This document shows, piece by piece, positions 5,996 to 10,838 of a stretch of DNA of 10,838 nt. The stretch lies in assembly GCF_036641015.1 (NCBI RefSeq), contig NZ_JAVWFO010000059.1, positions 1 to 10,838 on the forward strand, in the 5' to 3' direction. Origin of the DNA: Anaerorhabdus sp036641015 (GTDB lineage Bacteria; Bacillota_I; Bacilli_A; Erysipelotrichales; Erysipelotrichaceae). How positions within the stretch are numbered: position 1 is the first letter of the stretch; each line of letters starts with the position of its first letter. The translations under genes and the position numbers were made by a program. Below the pieces are notes generated by a model, which worked only from the letters and a program-made list of their open reading frames with translations, was not told the DNA's origin and searched no databases.

Positions 5996-6039
5996 TTCTT
6001 TAACATTATTCCTAATTTTTAGATATAATAATTAAAGAA
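5996..6039. repeat. Large interrupted dyad in the divergent promoter region, candidate operator
   Basis: Left arm TTCTTTAAcATTATT (5996-6010), right arm AATAATTAAAGAA (6027-6039). The right arm is the reverse complement of the left except for a 2-nt gap; 13 positions pair, with 16 bp between the arms. The plus-strand -35 (6000-6005) and -10 (6024-6029) lie in the two arms. Predicted transcription starts on both sides exclude most of it from RNA, so a protein-binding role is more likely than a terminator. Linking it to the DUF1836 protein is inference. Confidence 0.5.
6000..6029 (+). promoter_or_regulatory. Promoter of the divergent PfkB-family kinase
   Basis: TTAACA (6000-6005), 18-bp spacer, TATAAT (6024-6029): one mismatch to the vegetative consensus overall. 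Predicted start near 6036, leader about 18 nt. Confidence 0.7.
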
Positions 6040-6053
6040 AGTGGGTTTGAAGA

Positions 6054-6956
6054 ATGAAACGACAAGTATTATTATTAGGTGGTTGCTGTATAGACGAGAT
6101 ATTAGAGTGTGATCATTTACCTTCCTCTGGAGATGACATTTTAATTAAATCCAAAAAAGTCATGCTTGGAGGTTCATGTTTAAATGTCGCAACTGTATTA
6201 AAAAGACTAGGCAAAGAACCAGTTTTATACTCTGCACTTGACCCTAATGTATACGCTCAATATATACAAGACTTAAAAGATGAAGGATTCGATTGCTCTT
6301 GTTTGTATGAAGAACAGGGTCAAACCGGAACATGCACTATATTAATCGACAAAACAAAAGAACGAACATTCTTAACTTACAACGGAATAGAAGGTAACTT
6401 CGATGAGAATCGTATCCCCCAGGAAATAATAAATGAAATAGATTGGATTTATCTATCTGGAATATTTTTAACATATAAAGATGAATCCCAAAAAATAGTC
6501 CCATTTCTATTAAGAATGGTTCATCAAGGAAAACATATTATTTTTGATTTAGGGTCACTGATCAATCAAATTGAAATTACATTATTAAAGGAATGCGTAG
6601 AATTATCATCCATAATAAAAGGAAATGAATATGAGATTAATTGTTTAGTTAAACGATTAAGCATTCCCCATATTACAAATATAATCAAAGATAATCTTCG
6701 TGTCATAATTAAGACATGTGGAAGCGAAGGTTCTATTACTTATGTAGAAAACAATATACTATCTATTCCAAGCGTCGAAGTTGAACCTATCGATACCACC
6801 GGATCTGGTGATAGTTTTGTAGGAGCGTTCATATCAAGTTTATTGGACAATCTAACAACTCAAGAATGTTTGGAGATTGCATCAAAATTTGGCGCTTTAG
6901 CAACTAGACATCCTGGCGGAAGAATTAAACTAAACGAAAAGAAAGATAAGGCGTAA
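6054..6956 (+). CDS. PfkB-family carbohydrate/nucleoside kinase, substrate unknown
   Basis: A 300-residue ribokinase-fold kinase that phosphorylates a sugar or nucleoside hydroxyl with ATP. Seen: VLLLGGCCIDEI (5-16), GDDILIKSKKVMLGGSCLNV (26-45) holding the GG of the substrate site, a lid region TGTCTILIDKTKERTFLTYN (91-110), IIKGNEYE (187-194), and the canonical DTTGSGDSFVGAFISSLL (247-264) with D253 as catalytic base. It differs from PsuK encoded next door across most of its length, so it is a separate specificity and not a recent duplicate. The ribosome site is poor (AAGAAAGTGGG, 6035-6045). It diverges from the psu operon across a shared regulatory region, which suggests a related pathway; ribokinase-like, nucleoside or other sugar substrates are all possible. 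The last codons form part of the terminator stem. Confidence 0.87.
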   Translation: MKRQVLLLGGCCIDEILECDHLPSSGDDILIKSKKVMLGGSCLNVATVLKRLGKEPVLYSALDPNVYAQYIQDLKDEGFDCSCLYEEQGQTGTCTILIDKTKERTFLTYNGIEGNFDENRIPQEIINEIDWIYLSGIFLTYKDESQKIVPFLLRMVHQGKHIIFDLGSLINQIEITLLKECVELSSIIKGNEYEINCLVKRLSIPHITNIIKDNLRVIIKTCGSEGSITYVENNILSIPSVEVEPIDTTGSGDSFVGAFISSLLDNLTTQECLEIASKFGALATRHPGGRIKLNEKKDKA

Positions 6957-6973
6957 ATTTTAGCCTTATCTTT
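6942..6973. terminator. Bidirectional intrinsic terminator between the PfkB kinase and ldh
   Basis: AAAGATAAGGC (6942-6952) pairs perfectly over 11 bp with GCCTTATCTTT (6963-6973). Plus-strand tail TTATAAT, minus-strand tail CTTTTCGTTT. The left arm lies inside the end of the kinase coding region, and the right arm touches the ldh stop codon, so one hairpin serves both converging genes. Confidence 0.85.
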
Positions 6974-7926
6974 TATAATAGTGGATCAATAATTGTTTTA
7001 TTTATTTCTTTTATTGTTTTACAACTATTATTAAACTTAGTTTGATCAACTTCATTTAACTCTAGTTTCATAATTTCTCTTATACCATTACGATTAATAA
7101 TTGCTGGCACTCCAATATATAAACCCTCTTGTCCATATTCTCCCGCTTGATATGCCGATACAGTAAGAATACTATTTTCATCATTTAATACTGCTTGTAC
7201 TAAGCGATTTAATGTTAATCCTATTCCATAATATGTAGAATGTTTACGTTTTACTATTTCATAACCCGCTTGTTGTACTTGTACATAGATATTATGCAAA
7301 TCTTCTAGATTTCTTTTCTCCTCATCAAGTAAATTTAATAATGGTTTACACCCGATATAAGCATTATTCCAAGGTACAAAGCTTGTGTCACCATGTTCAC
7401 CCATAATATAAGCATGAATGTTACTTGTTGAGATATTCAAATATTCACTCATCATAAAACGTAAACGAGCTGTATCCAATAAAGTACCAGTACCTATTAC
7501 TCTATTTGTTGGTAAACCACTAACTTTATGCGCAACATATGCCATTCCATCTACTGGATTACTTGCGACAATAATGATTCCATCAAAACCACTTTTCATA
7601 ATATTCTCAGTAACATCTTTAATAATAACAGTATCCCTTGCTGTTAAATCTAAACGCGTTTCATCTGATCTTTGTGTAACACCTGCGGTTATCACAACAA
7701 TTTGAGCATCTTTACAATCACTATAATCACCAGCAAGAATCGTTATGTTTGAACGTGCATATGGTAAACCATGTTGTAAATCCATCGCTTCCCCAATTGC
7801 CTTTTCTTTATTTACATCAATAAGTACTAATTCATCAATTCCACCTGTTGTCAAAAAACTATACGCCATACTCATACCAACAGACCCTGTACCAACAAGC
7901 ACTATTTTTCTTTTTTCATTCATCAT
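6973..7926 (-). CDS. ldh: L-lactate dehydrogenase
   Basis: Reduces pyruvate to L-lactate with NADH, regenerating NAD+ during fermentation. The 317-residue protein is full length. Seen: Rossmann motif GTGSVGMSMA (12-21), D37 ending the second strand for NAD preference, the substrate loop TQRSDETRLDL (84-94) with Q85 (the residue that marks lactate rather than malate dehydrogenase) and R91, ASNPVD (121-126), DTARLRF (151-157) with R154 binding the carboxylate, and IMGEHGDTSF (174-183) with catalytic H178. R156 and H171 match the fructose-1,6-bisphosphate-binding R173 and H188 of allosteric bacterial enzymes, so activation by FBP is plausible. The loop reads QRSDETR where most have QKPGETR. GGGGGG at 7938-7933 precedes the ATG pair; 7926 fits best with 6 nt. 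Own promoter, bidirectional terminator. Confidence 0.95.
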   Translation of the reverse strand: MMNEKRKIVLVGTGSVGMSMAYSFLTTGGIDELVLIDVNKEKAIGEAMDLQHGLPYARSNITILAGDYSDCKDAQIVVITAGVTQRSDETRLDLTARDTVIIKDVTENIMKSGFDGIIIVASNPVDGMAYVAHKVSGLPTNRVIGTGTLLDTARLRFMMSEYLNISTSNIHAYIMGEHGDTSFVPWNNAYIGCKPLLNLLDEEKRNLEDLHNIYVQVQQAGYEIVKRKHSTYYGIGLTLNRLVQAVLNDENSILTVSAYQAGEYGQEGLYIGVPAIINRNGIREIMKLELNEVDQTKFNNSCKTIKEINKTIIDPLL

Positions 7927-7942
7927 TAATATCCCCCCTTAA

Positions 7943-7986
7943 AACTAGTTAGTATGATATCATATTTCACAAGTGGTTACTAGTTA
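7943..7986. repeat. Paired ACTAGTTA repeats and palindrome across the ldh promoter
   Basis: ACTAGTTA occurs at 7944-7951 and again at 7979-7986, 35 bp apart in the same orientation; each contains palindromic ACTAGT. Between them lies the perfect 12-bp palindrome TATGATATCATA (7953-7964), and on the minus strand TTGTGAAA, a half-site like that of the redox regulator Rex. The repeats bracket the predicted -35 and start point, as operators do. Which protein would bind is unknown. Confidence 0.4.
7954..7982 (-). promoter_or_regulatory. Probable promoter of ldh
   Basis: Minus strand TAGTAA (7982-7977), 17-bp spacer, TATCAT (7959-7954) with an extended TGA in front. The -35 is weak. It lies downstream of the terminator of the preceding gene, so ldh needs a start in this gap. 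Confidence 0.5.
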
Positions 7987-7988
7987 CC

Positions 7989-8020
7989 AAAAGAAAACTT
8001 ATTGAATTTCTTTCAATAAG
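7989..8020 (-). terminator. Intrinsic terminator of the DUF3783-like gene
   Basis: CTTATTGAA (7998-8006) pairs perfectly with TTCAATAAG (8012-8020) around a 5-nt loop; on the minus strand the stem is followed by TTTTCTTTTGG. The hairpin is built from the last codons of the gene (stop at 8001-7999) and separates it from ldh. Confidence 0.75.
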
Positions 8021-8541
8021 CTTAATATTTCCTTAATAGAACCTTCAACTACCTCTAAAGTACGATCAGGTGATTGCAAAATCATGTAACCTTTCATTAA
8101 AGTCTCTTTAAATATCACTTGTTTTTTTTCACTTAAACTATGAAGTTTAATATTATTAGTCGACATTAATACCTGTTTTAAAACCTCACTCTTTTGAAAC
8201 AATTCATGCTCTTGTTTAACTTCTTTAAATAGCTCCATTAATTTCCAATCCTTGTTGTGATCGGTTTGCATGATTTTTATACCACCAAACGGAATATCTA
8301 ATTCTTTTAGTTTATTCAAAAAAGCCATCATTGCAACTGTATCAAATCCTTGCATAATCATGAACATTTCCTCATAAATACTATTTTCATGATAATCGTT
8401 GTCTATTTTAAAAGATTCTTCTAAAGTCATACTTAAATCATCATCATTTATCGATGAAACTTCAACTTTAGTAATTGGTGTAATTCTTTGGTATGATTCA
8501 ACCATTTCCTTTGGACAACCATAAAGCCTAATCTTTTTCAT
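7999..8541 (-). CDS. DUF3783-like protein of unknown function
   Basis: A 180-residue soluble protein. The middle part (about 60-116) reads FMIMQGFDTVAMMAFLNKLK, then IPFGGIKIMQTDHNKDW (84-99) and LMELFKEVKQEHELF, which follows the DUF3783 pattern of a helix, a short strand with a small motif ending in N-x-x-W, and an acidic helix ending E-H. The N-terminus MKKIRLYGCPKE could be a short alpha/beta strand module. DUF3783 has no known function. AGGTGG (8552-8547) lies 5 nt before the ATG at 8541, so I prefer it to the GTG three codons upstream. It lies 64 nt after the DUF6179-like gene with no convincing terminator in between, so it may be co-transcribed with that pair. The family assignment is from pattern memory and is moderate. 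Confidence 0.65.
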   Translation of the reverse strand: MKKIRLYGCPKEMVESYQRITPITKVEVSSINDDDLSMTLEESFKIDNDYHENSIYEEMFMIMQGFDTVAMMAFLNKLKELDIPFGGIKIMQTDHNKDWKLMELFKEVKQEHELFQKSEVLKQVLMSTNNIKLHSLSEKKQVIFKETLMKGYMILQSPDRTLEVVEGSIKEILSLLKEIQ

Positions 8542-8563
8542 TTTATCCACCTTACCTTACACA

Positions 8564-8569
8564 ATTATA
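8564..8569 (-). promoter_or_regulatory. Possible -10 in front of the DUF3783-like gene
   Basis: The minus strand reads TATAAT 22 bp before the ATG. No -35 of quality is found at 16-18 bp and there is no TG extension, and in such AT-rich DNA a hexamer alone is weak evidence. If unused, the gene depends on read-through from the upstream pair. Confidence 0.3.
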
Positions 8570-8605
8570 TTATCATGTTTCATAAATTATTTTGATAAAT
8601 ATACT

Positions 8606-9949
8606 CTAATTTATCTTGATCTTATTCAATAACTCTTCCAATTCTTTCCTTCTTAATCCATCCAATTCTTTTAAAAATTCTATGAAGTAAAAAACCCAAG
8701 AATATTCATCACTAAAATCACTAAATAAATTATCATCTATCTTAACCACTTCATTAAATTTACCTACACTTGGATTCAATTGTTTAATGAACAGCGAAAG
8801 TTCTAAACTACTACAACTATTAAAATATTCAATAAACTCTTCCTCATCAAATATATCATGATCAAACAAATCTAAAAGATCAAATAAATTCACTTCTTTT
8901 TCATGAATATAGTTCACTTTTTCTTCTGTATTATTCAATAGTTGTAAATTGCATAAGTTTCGCAAGAACAATTGATTCTCAGATGTTTCTAAAAGCGTAA
9001 TATTAAACTGTTCCTTTGTCTTTTGTTCATATACTAGAAAATCAAAATTATGATCATAAAAATTATTAAATCCCATTATCGTTTGTTCCTTAAATAAGTT
9101 TAGGTATTGCGCTATTTCTTTAGGTAATATATTTGATAAATTATTATAATTCTTCGCGATAATTTCAAGAACTTGTTTTCTATCCATCTTACTAAAGTAT
9201 TCATAGTCATTTTCACTTAGCAATATACCATTTCTATTAATAACACTATTCGCTATAAACTGATTAGTACATAAATCACAAAAATTAATATTTAAAAATT
9301 TATTCTCAACATCATGCTGGATCTCAAATTCTTTAATTAGTTGGCAAAAATCTTCTTTAAATATTCTACAAAAATCATTTTCAATTTTAAATCTTTTCAA
9401 ATAATAAAGATATAAATCAGATCCAGTTGAATCGTACATATTATGATCCATCGACATTCCATCAAACAATGGATAATCTAAATCTTCTTTTGCTATAGTA
9501 TGATTGAATATACTACGGTATTCATTTAATGATTTAAAGTAATTAGGGTATTGTTCATCTAATATACTATTGTATCGATCATTACTTACATTCAATCTAT
9601 TCAAAACTAATTGATGATAAATTTCTTTTAGTTCTTCAATATCTTTACTAACAATATCCACTCCTCTTTCATAAATAGCTACTAATTTTGTATCTATCAA
9701 ATCTTTTTCACTATTTATCCCATGATTTACATAATAACTAATAGTATCCATAACCATTTTATAATTTTCAAATGAAATTGATGAACTTTTTTTATGATTA
9801 AACAAATTAACCAAATCCTTTGATAATTCTTTTACATTAACCATTAATTCTTTATATCTTTGTTTAGTTATTACTTGTGTTTCCTTACAATGATTAATTA
9901 ATTCAAGTACATTGACATTATTAAAATGATTCGTTGAAATCGTTCGCAT
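8606..9949 (-). CDS. Uncharacterised protein resembling the DUF6179 family
   Basis: A 447-residue, acidic, Asn/Leu/Phe-rich soluble protein with no signal peptide, membrane helix or nucleotide-binding motif that I can see. The central stretch YFKSLNEYRSIFNH (137-150) followed by DYPLFDGM (158-165) and GSDLYLYYLKRFKIENDFCR (176-195) reminds me of the DUF6179 family, whose members are about this length; function unknown. A cysteine pair FCDLC (223-227) has no partner pair nearby, so a zinc finger is not supported. The C-terminal third is very acidic (LFDLLDLFDHDIFDEEEF). Its ATG at 9949 lies 29 nt inside the preceding gene, with AGAAGG at 9966-9961 about 11 nt upstream, implying coupled translation. 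Codon use is visibly more AT-rich than in the psu operon. No terminator of quality follows. Confidence 0.7.
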   Translation of the reverse strand: MRTISTNHFNNVNVLELINHCKETQVITKQRYKELMVNVKELSKDLVNLFNHKKSSSISFENYKMVMDTISYYVNHGINSEKDLIDTKLVAIYERGVDIVSKDIEELKEIYHQLVLNRLNVSNDRYNSILDEQYPNYFKSLNEYRSIFNHTIAKEDLDYPLFDGMSMDHNMYDSTGSDLYLYYLKRFKIENDFCRIFKEDFCQLIKEFEIQHDVENKFLNINFCDLCTNQFIANSVINRNGILLSENDYEYFSKMDRKQVLEIIAKNYNNLSNILPKEIAQYLNLFKEQTIMGFNNFYDHNFDFLVYEQKTKEQFNITLLETSENQLFLRNLCNLQLLNNTEEKVNYIHEKEVNLFDLLDLFDHDIFDEEEFIEYFNSCSSLELSLFIKQLNPSVGKFNEVVKIDDNLFSDFSDEYSWVFYFIEFLKELDGLRRKELEELLNKIKIN

Positions 9950-10355
9950 TATTGTTATACCCTTCTTTCTTTAATCCTATGATAATAGTTTTAATTAATT
10001 CTTTATCTTGAATCCCATATAAAGAAGTGTAAGTTTTGAAACAGGTGGTAATACATGTTTCATCATCTAAATGCCAATCAAACATACTTCTAATTTTATA
10101 GTAAATTAATATAGCATTTTCTAATGTAATCATTTTATTATCAAAACTAAGATATGGAGATAGTGTGTAAGGTAATATAATTTTATATAATTTTGATTCA
10201 TCCAATTCTATCCATTTTAAATTCTTGCAAATTTCTTTTTGCACATGCACTAATTTTGCGATTTCCTCCTCACTCAACTCAAACCCTTTTGTAAGCAAAT
10301 ACTCATTAAGATTAATCAATTCATTTTGATGCATCGTGCTTTCTTGTAGTTTCAA
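9921..10355 (-). CDS. Uncharacterised protein resembling the DUF6323 family, TTG start
   Basis: A 144-residue helical protein. LTKGFELSEEEIAKL (21-35), then LPYTLSPYLSFDNKMITLEN (61-80) and ILIYYKIRSMF (82-92) with DDE at 97-99 and a closing LYGIQDKELIKTI (112-124) fit the DUF6323 pattern as I remember it (an SPY segment, an IYYK-type helix, an acidic DDE, ~150 residues). That family is uncharacterised and I recall it being encoded next to DUF6179 proteins, which is the arrangement here. Start choice: the frame opens at an ATG at 10370, but that ATG is part of the GAGGAGG Shine-Dalgarno (10368-10362), which lies 6 nt before the TTG at 10355; TTG is therefore preferred. ATG at 10334 is a third option. 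First gene of the unit, with its own promoter; its 3' end overlaps the next gene by 29 nt. Confidence 0.65.
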   Translation of the reverse strand: MKLQESTMHQNELINLNEYLLTKGFELSEEEIAKLVHVQKEICKNLKWIELDESKLYKIILPYTLSPYLSFDNKMITLENAILIYYKIRSMFDWHLDDETCITTCFKTYTSLYGIQDKELIKTIIIGLKKEGYNNNANDFNESF

Positions 10356-10361
10356 TAGGAG

Positions 10362-10368
10362 CCTCCTC
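10362..10368 (-). promoter_or_regulatory. Strong Shine-Dalgarno that decides the TTG start
   Basis: GAGGAGG on the minus strand, 6 nt before TTG at 10355. The in-frame ATG at 10370 overlaps this site and has no good site of its own upstream. The SD is followed by CTCCT, its own complement, but with no loop room for a hairpin. Confidence 0.65.
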
Positions 10369-10382
10369 ATTGGTGTCCATTA

Positions 10383-10411
10383 GTTATATCACTACCCCCT
10401 AACCGTTACAA
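10383..10411 (-). promoter_or_regulatory. Promoter of the DUF6323/DUF6179-like unit
   Basis: Minus strand TTGTAA (10411-10406), 17-bp spacer, TATAAC (10388-10383) with a TG extension (TGATATAAC). Predicted start near 10376, leader about 20 nt. Confidence 0.7.
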
Positions 10412-10414
10412 CTC

Positions 10415-10443
10415 TTGAAAAAAAGCTGATTTTGTGGTAATAT
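10415..10443 (+). promoter_or_regulatory. Possible plus-strand promoter facing the NUDIX 3' end
   Basis: TTGAAA (10415-10420), 17-bp spacer, TAATAT (10438-10443) with a TG one base upstream. It would fire just before the hairpin at 10453-10496 and produce a very short antisense RNA. The -10 is poor; may be chance. Confidence 0.25.
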
Positions 10444-10452
10444 AAGTATGTA

Positions 10453-10496
10453 AAAAGAAGAGAACTAATCATTAATTTGATAAATTCTCTTCTTTT
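10453..10496 (-). terminator. Intrinsic terminator of the NUDIX gene
   Basis: AAAAGAAGAGAA (10453-10464) pairs perfectly over 12 bp with TTCTCTTCTTTT (10485-10496); ATCA/TGAT inside adds a short apical helix. On the minus strand the distal arm ends in CTTCTTTTT. The stop codon of the NUDIX gene (10474-10472) sits inside the loop. Confidence 0.7.
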
Positions 10497-10838
10497 ATTT
10501 CTTGTTTTGCTTGTTTTAATAATTCCTTTGAGTTAGCATATGTCAATTTATCTAAAGCTTCCTCAAATGGTAATACATATATTTGTGCAATCTCATTTTG
10601 ATGTTTTACTATTTCTTGCTGATTATAATATGCAAGATAATAACTTACATGTTTCATTACATTATCATCCTTTTCATATTGAACCTTTTTATAGAATCCA
10701 GGAACTATCGACGCATTAACTGAAGTCTCTTCCTTAATCTCTCTTAATGTTGTTTCCAATTCGGATTCATTATTTTCAATATGTCCTTTAGGAAACCCAA
10801 TATGTCCATCACTTTCCTGTACTAATACAAAATAAGGA
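10472..10838 (-). CDS. NUDIX hydrolase, possibly diadenosine tetraphosphatase-like (5' end outside the window)
   Basis: The 121 C-terminal residues are present; the start lies beyond the right edge. The visible part opens PYFVLVQESDGHIGFPKGHI and contains the NUDIX box GX5EX7REUXEEXGU as GHIENNE, SELETTL, REIKEETSV (peptide residues 18-40), with the metal-binding E33, E36 and E37. The box glycine before the last position is serine. GFPKGH, a GFYKKVQY strand, HVSYYLAYY and a terminal LPFEEALDKLTYANSKELL block resemble NUDT2-type bis(5'-nucleosyl)-tetraphosphatases, which cut Ap4A to AMP and ATP; other small NUDIX specificities cannot be excluded. The end of the coding region forms part of its terminator. 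Confidence 0.88.
   Translation of the reverse strand, partial: PYFVLVQESDGHIGFPKGHIENNESELETTLREIKEETSVNASIVPGFYKKVQYEKDDNVMKHVSYYLAYYNQQEIVKHQNEIAQIYVLPFEEALDKLTYANSKELLKQAKQEIKEENLSN

Noticed and set aside
7418..7942. Plus-strand frames at 7418-7705 and 7745-7942 opposite ldh
   Set aside because: Shadows of the lactate dehydrogenase gene; no start signals or family character.
7953..7972. Complete Rex operator at ldh
   Set aside because: Only one half-site (TTGTGAA on the minus strand) is present; the partner half TTCACAA at the proper spacing is missing.
8586..8630. Terminator after the DUF6179-like gene
   Set aside because: The best hairpin (GATAAA/TTTATC) has 6 weak pairs and is followed by A residues, not T.
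8830..9310. Zinc finger in the DUF6179-like protein (FCDLC)
   Set aside because: A single CxxC-like pair without a second ligand pair does not support a zinc site.

Overview
The window is AT-rich bacterial DNA with densely packed genes, strong Shine-Dalgarno sites, a TPP riboswitch, U-tailed terminators and TGA used as a stop. It looks like chromosomal DNA of a low-GC Bacillota, possibly an Erysipelotrichia-like or related gut lineage; that rank is inference from gene content and composition, not from a marker gene. No mobile element, CRISPR array, tRNA or rRNA was seen.

Layout. (1) 1-75: the first 25 codons, on the minus strand, of a DUF402 nucleotide phosphatase gene with an extended -10 promoter, followed by a gene-poor AT-rich spacer of about 325 bp. 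(2) 369-1116: minus-strand thiT, the thiamine-binding component of an ECF transporter, with its own terminator, a TPP riboswitch and a promoter. The riboswitch has a readable translational switch. (3) 1140-1646: plus-strand free methionine-R-sulfoxide reductase (GAF family), ended by a hairpin shared with the converging gene. (4) 1638-5958: a tight minus-strand operon read as DUF1836 regulator, psuK, psuG, PgpA/LtrC-like protein, AAC(3)-family acetyltransferase, DJ-1/PfpI-like protein. The first two junctions are ATGA overlaps, the others are a 4-nt gap, an 11-nt overlap and a 22-nt gap. (5) 6054-6956: a second, divergent PfkB-family kinase; the shared promoter region carries a large dyad that could be the DUF1836 operator. 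(6) 6973-7926: minus-strand L-lactate dehydrogenase, converging with the kinase on one bidirectional terminator. (7) 7999-8541: a DUF3783-like protein. (8) 8606-10355: a two-gene unit of uncharacterised proteins that resemble the DUF6323 and DUF6179 families, overlapping by 29 nt, the first with a TTG start. (9) 10472-10838: the 3' part of a NUDIX hydrolase gene running off the right edge.

How the genes fit together. The central operon should convert pseudouridine to pseudouridine-5'-phosphate (PsuK) and split it into uracil and ribose-5-phosphate (PsuG). The regulator in front and the divergent kinase suggest a small nucleoside or sugar salvage regulon. Why a PgpA-like protein, an AAC(3) homologue and a DJ-1-like protein whose nucleophile position is serine travel in the same transcript is not explained by known biology. 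The best candidates for something undescribed are this extended pseudouridine operon with its possible operator, and the overlapping DUF6323/DUF6179-like pair.
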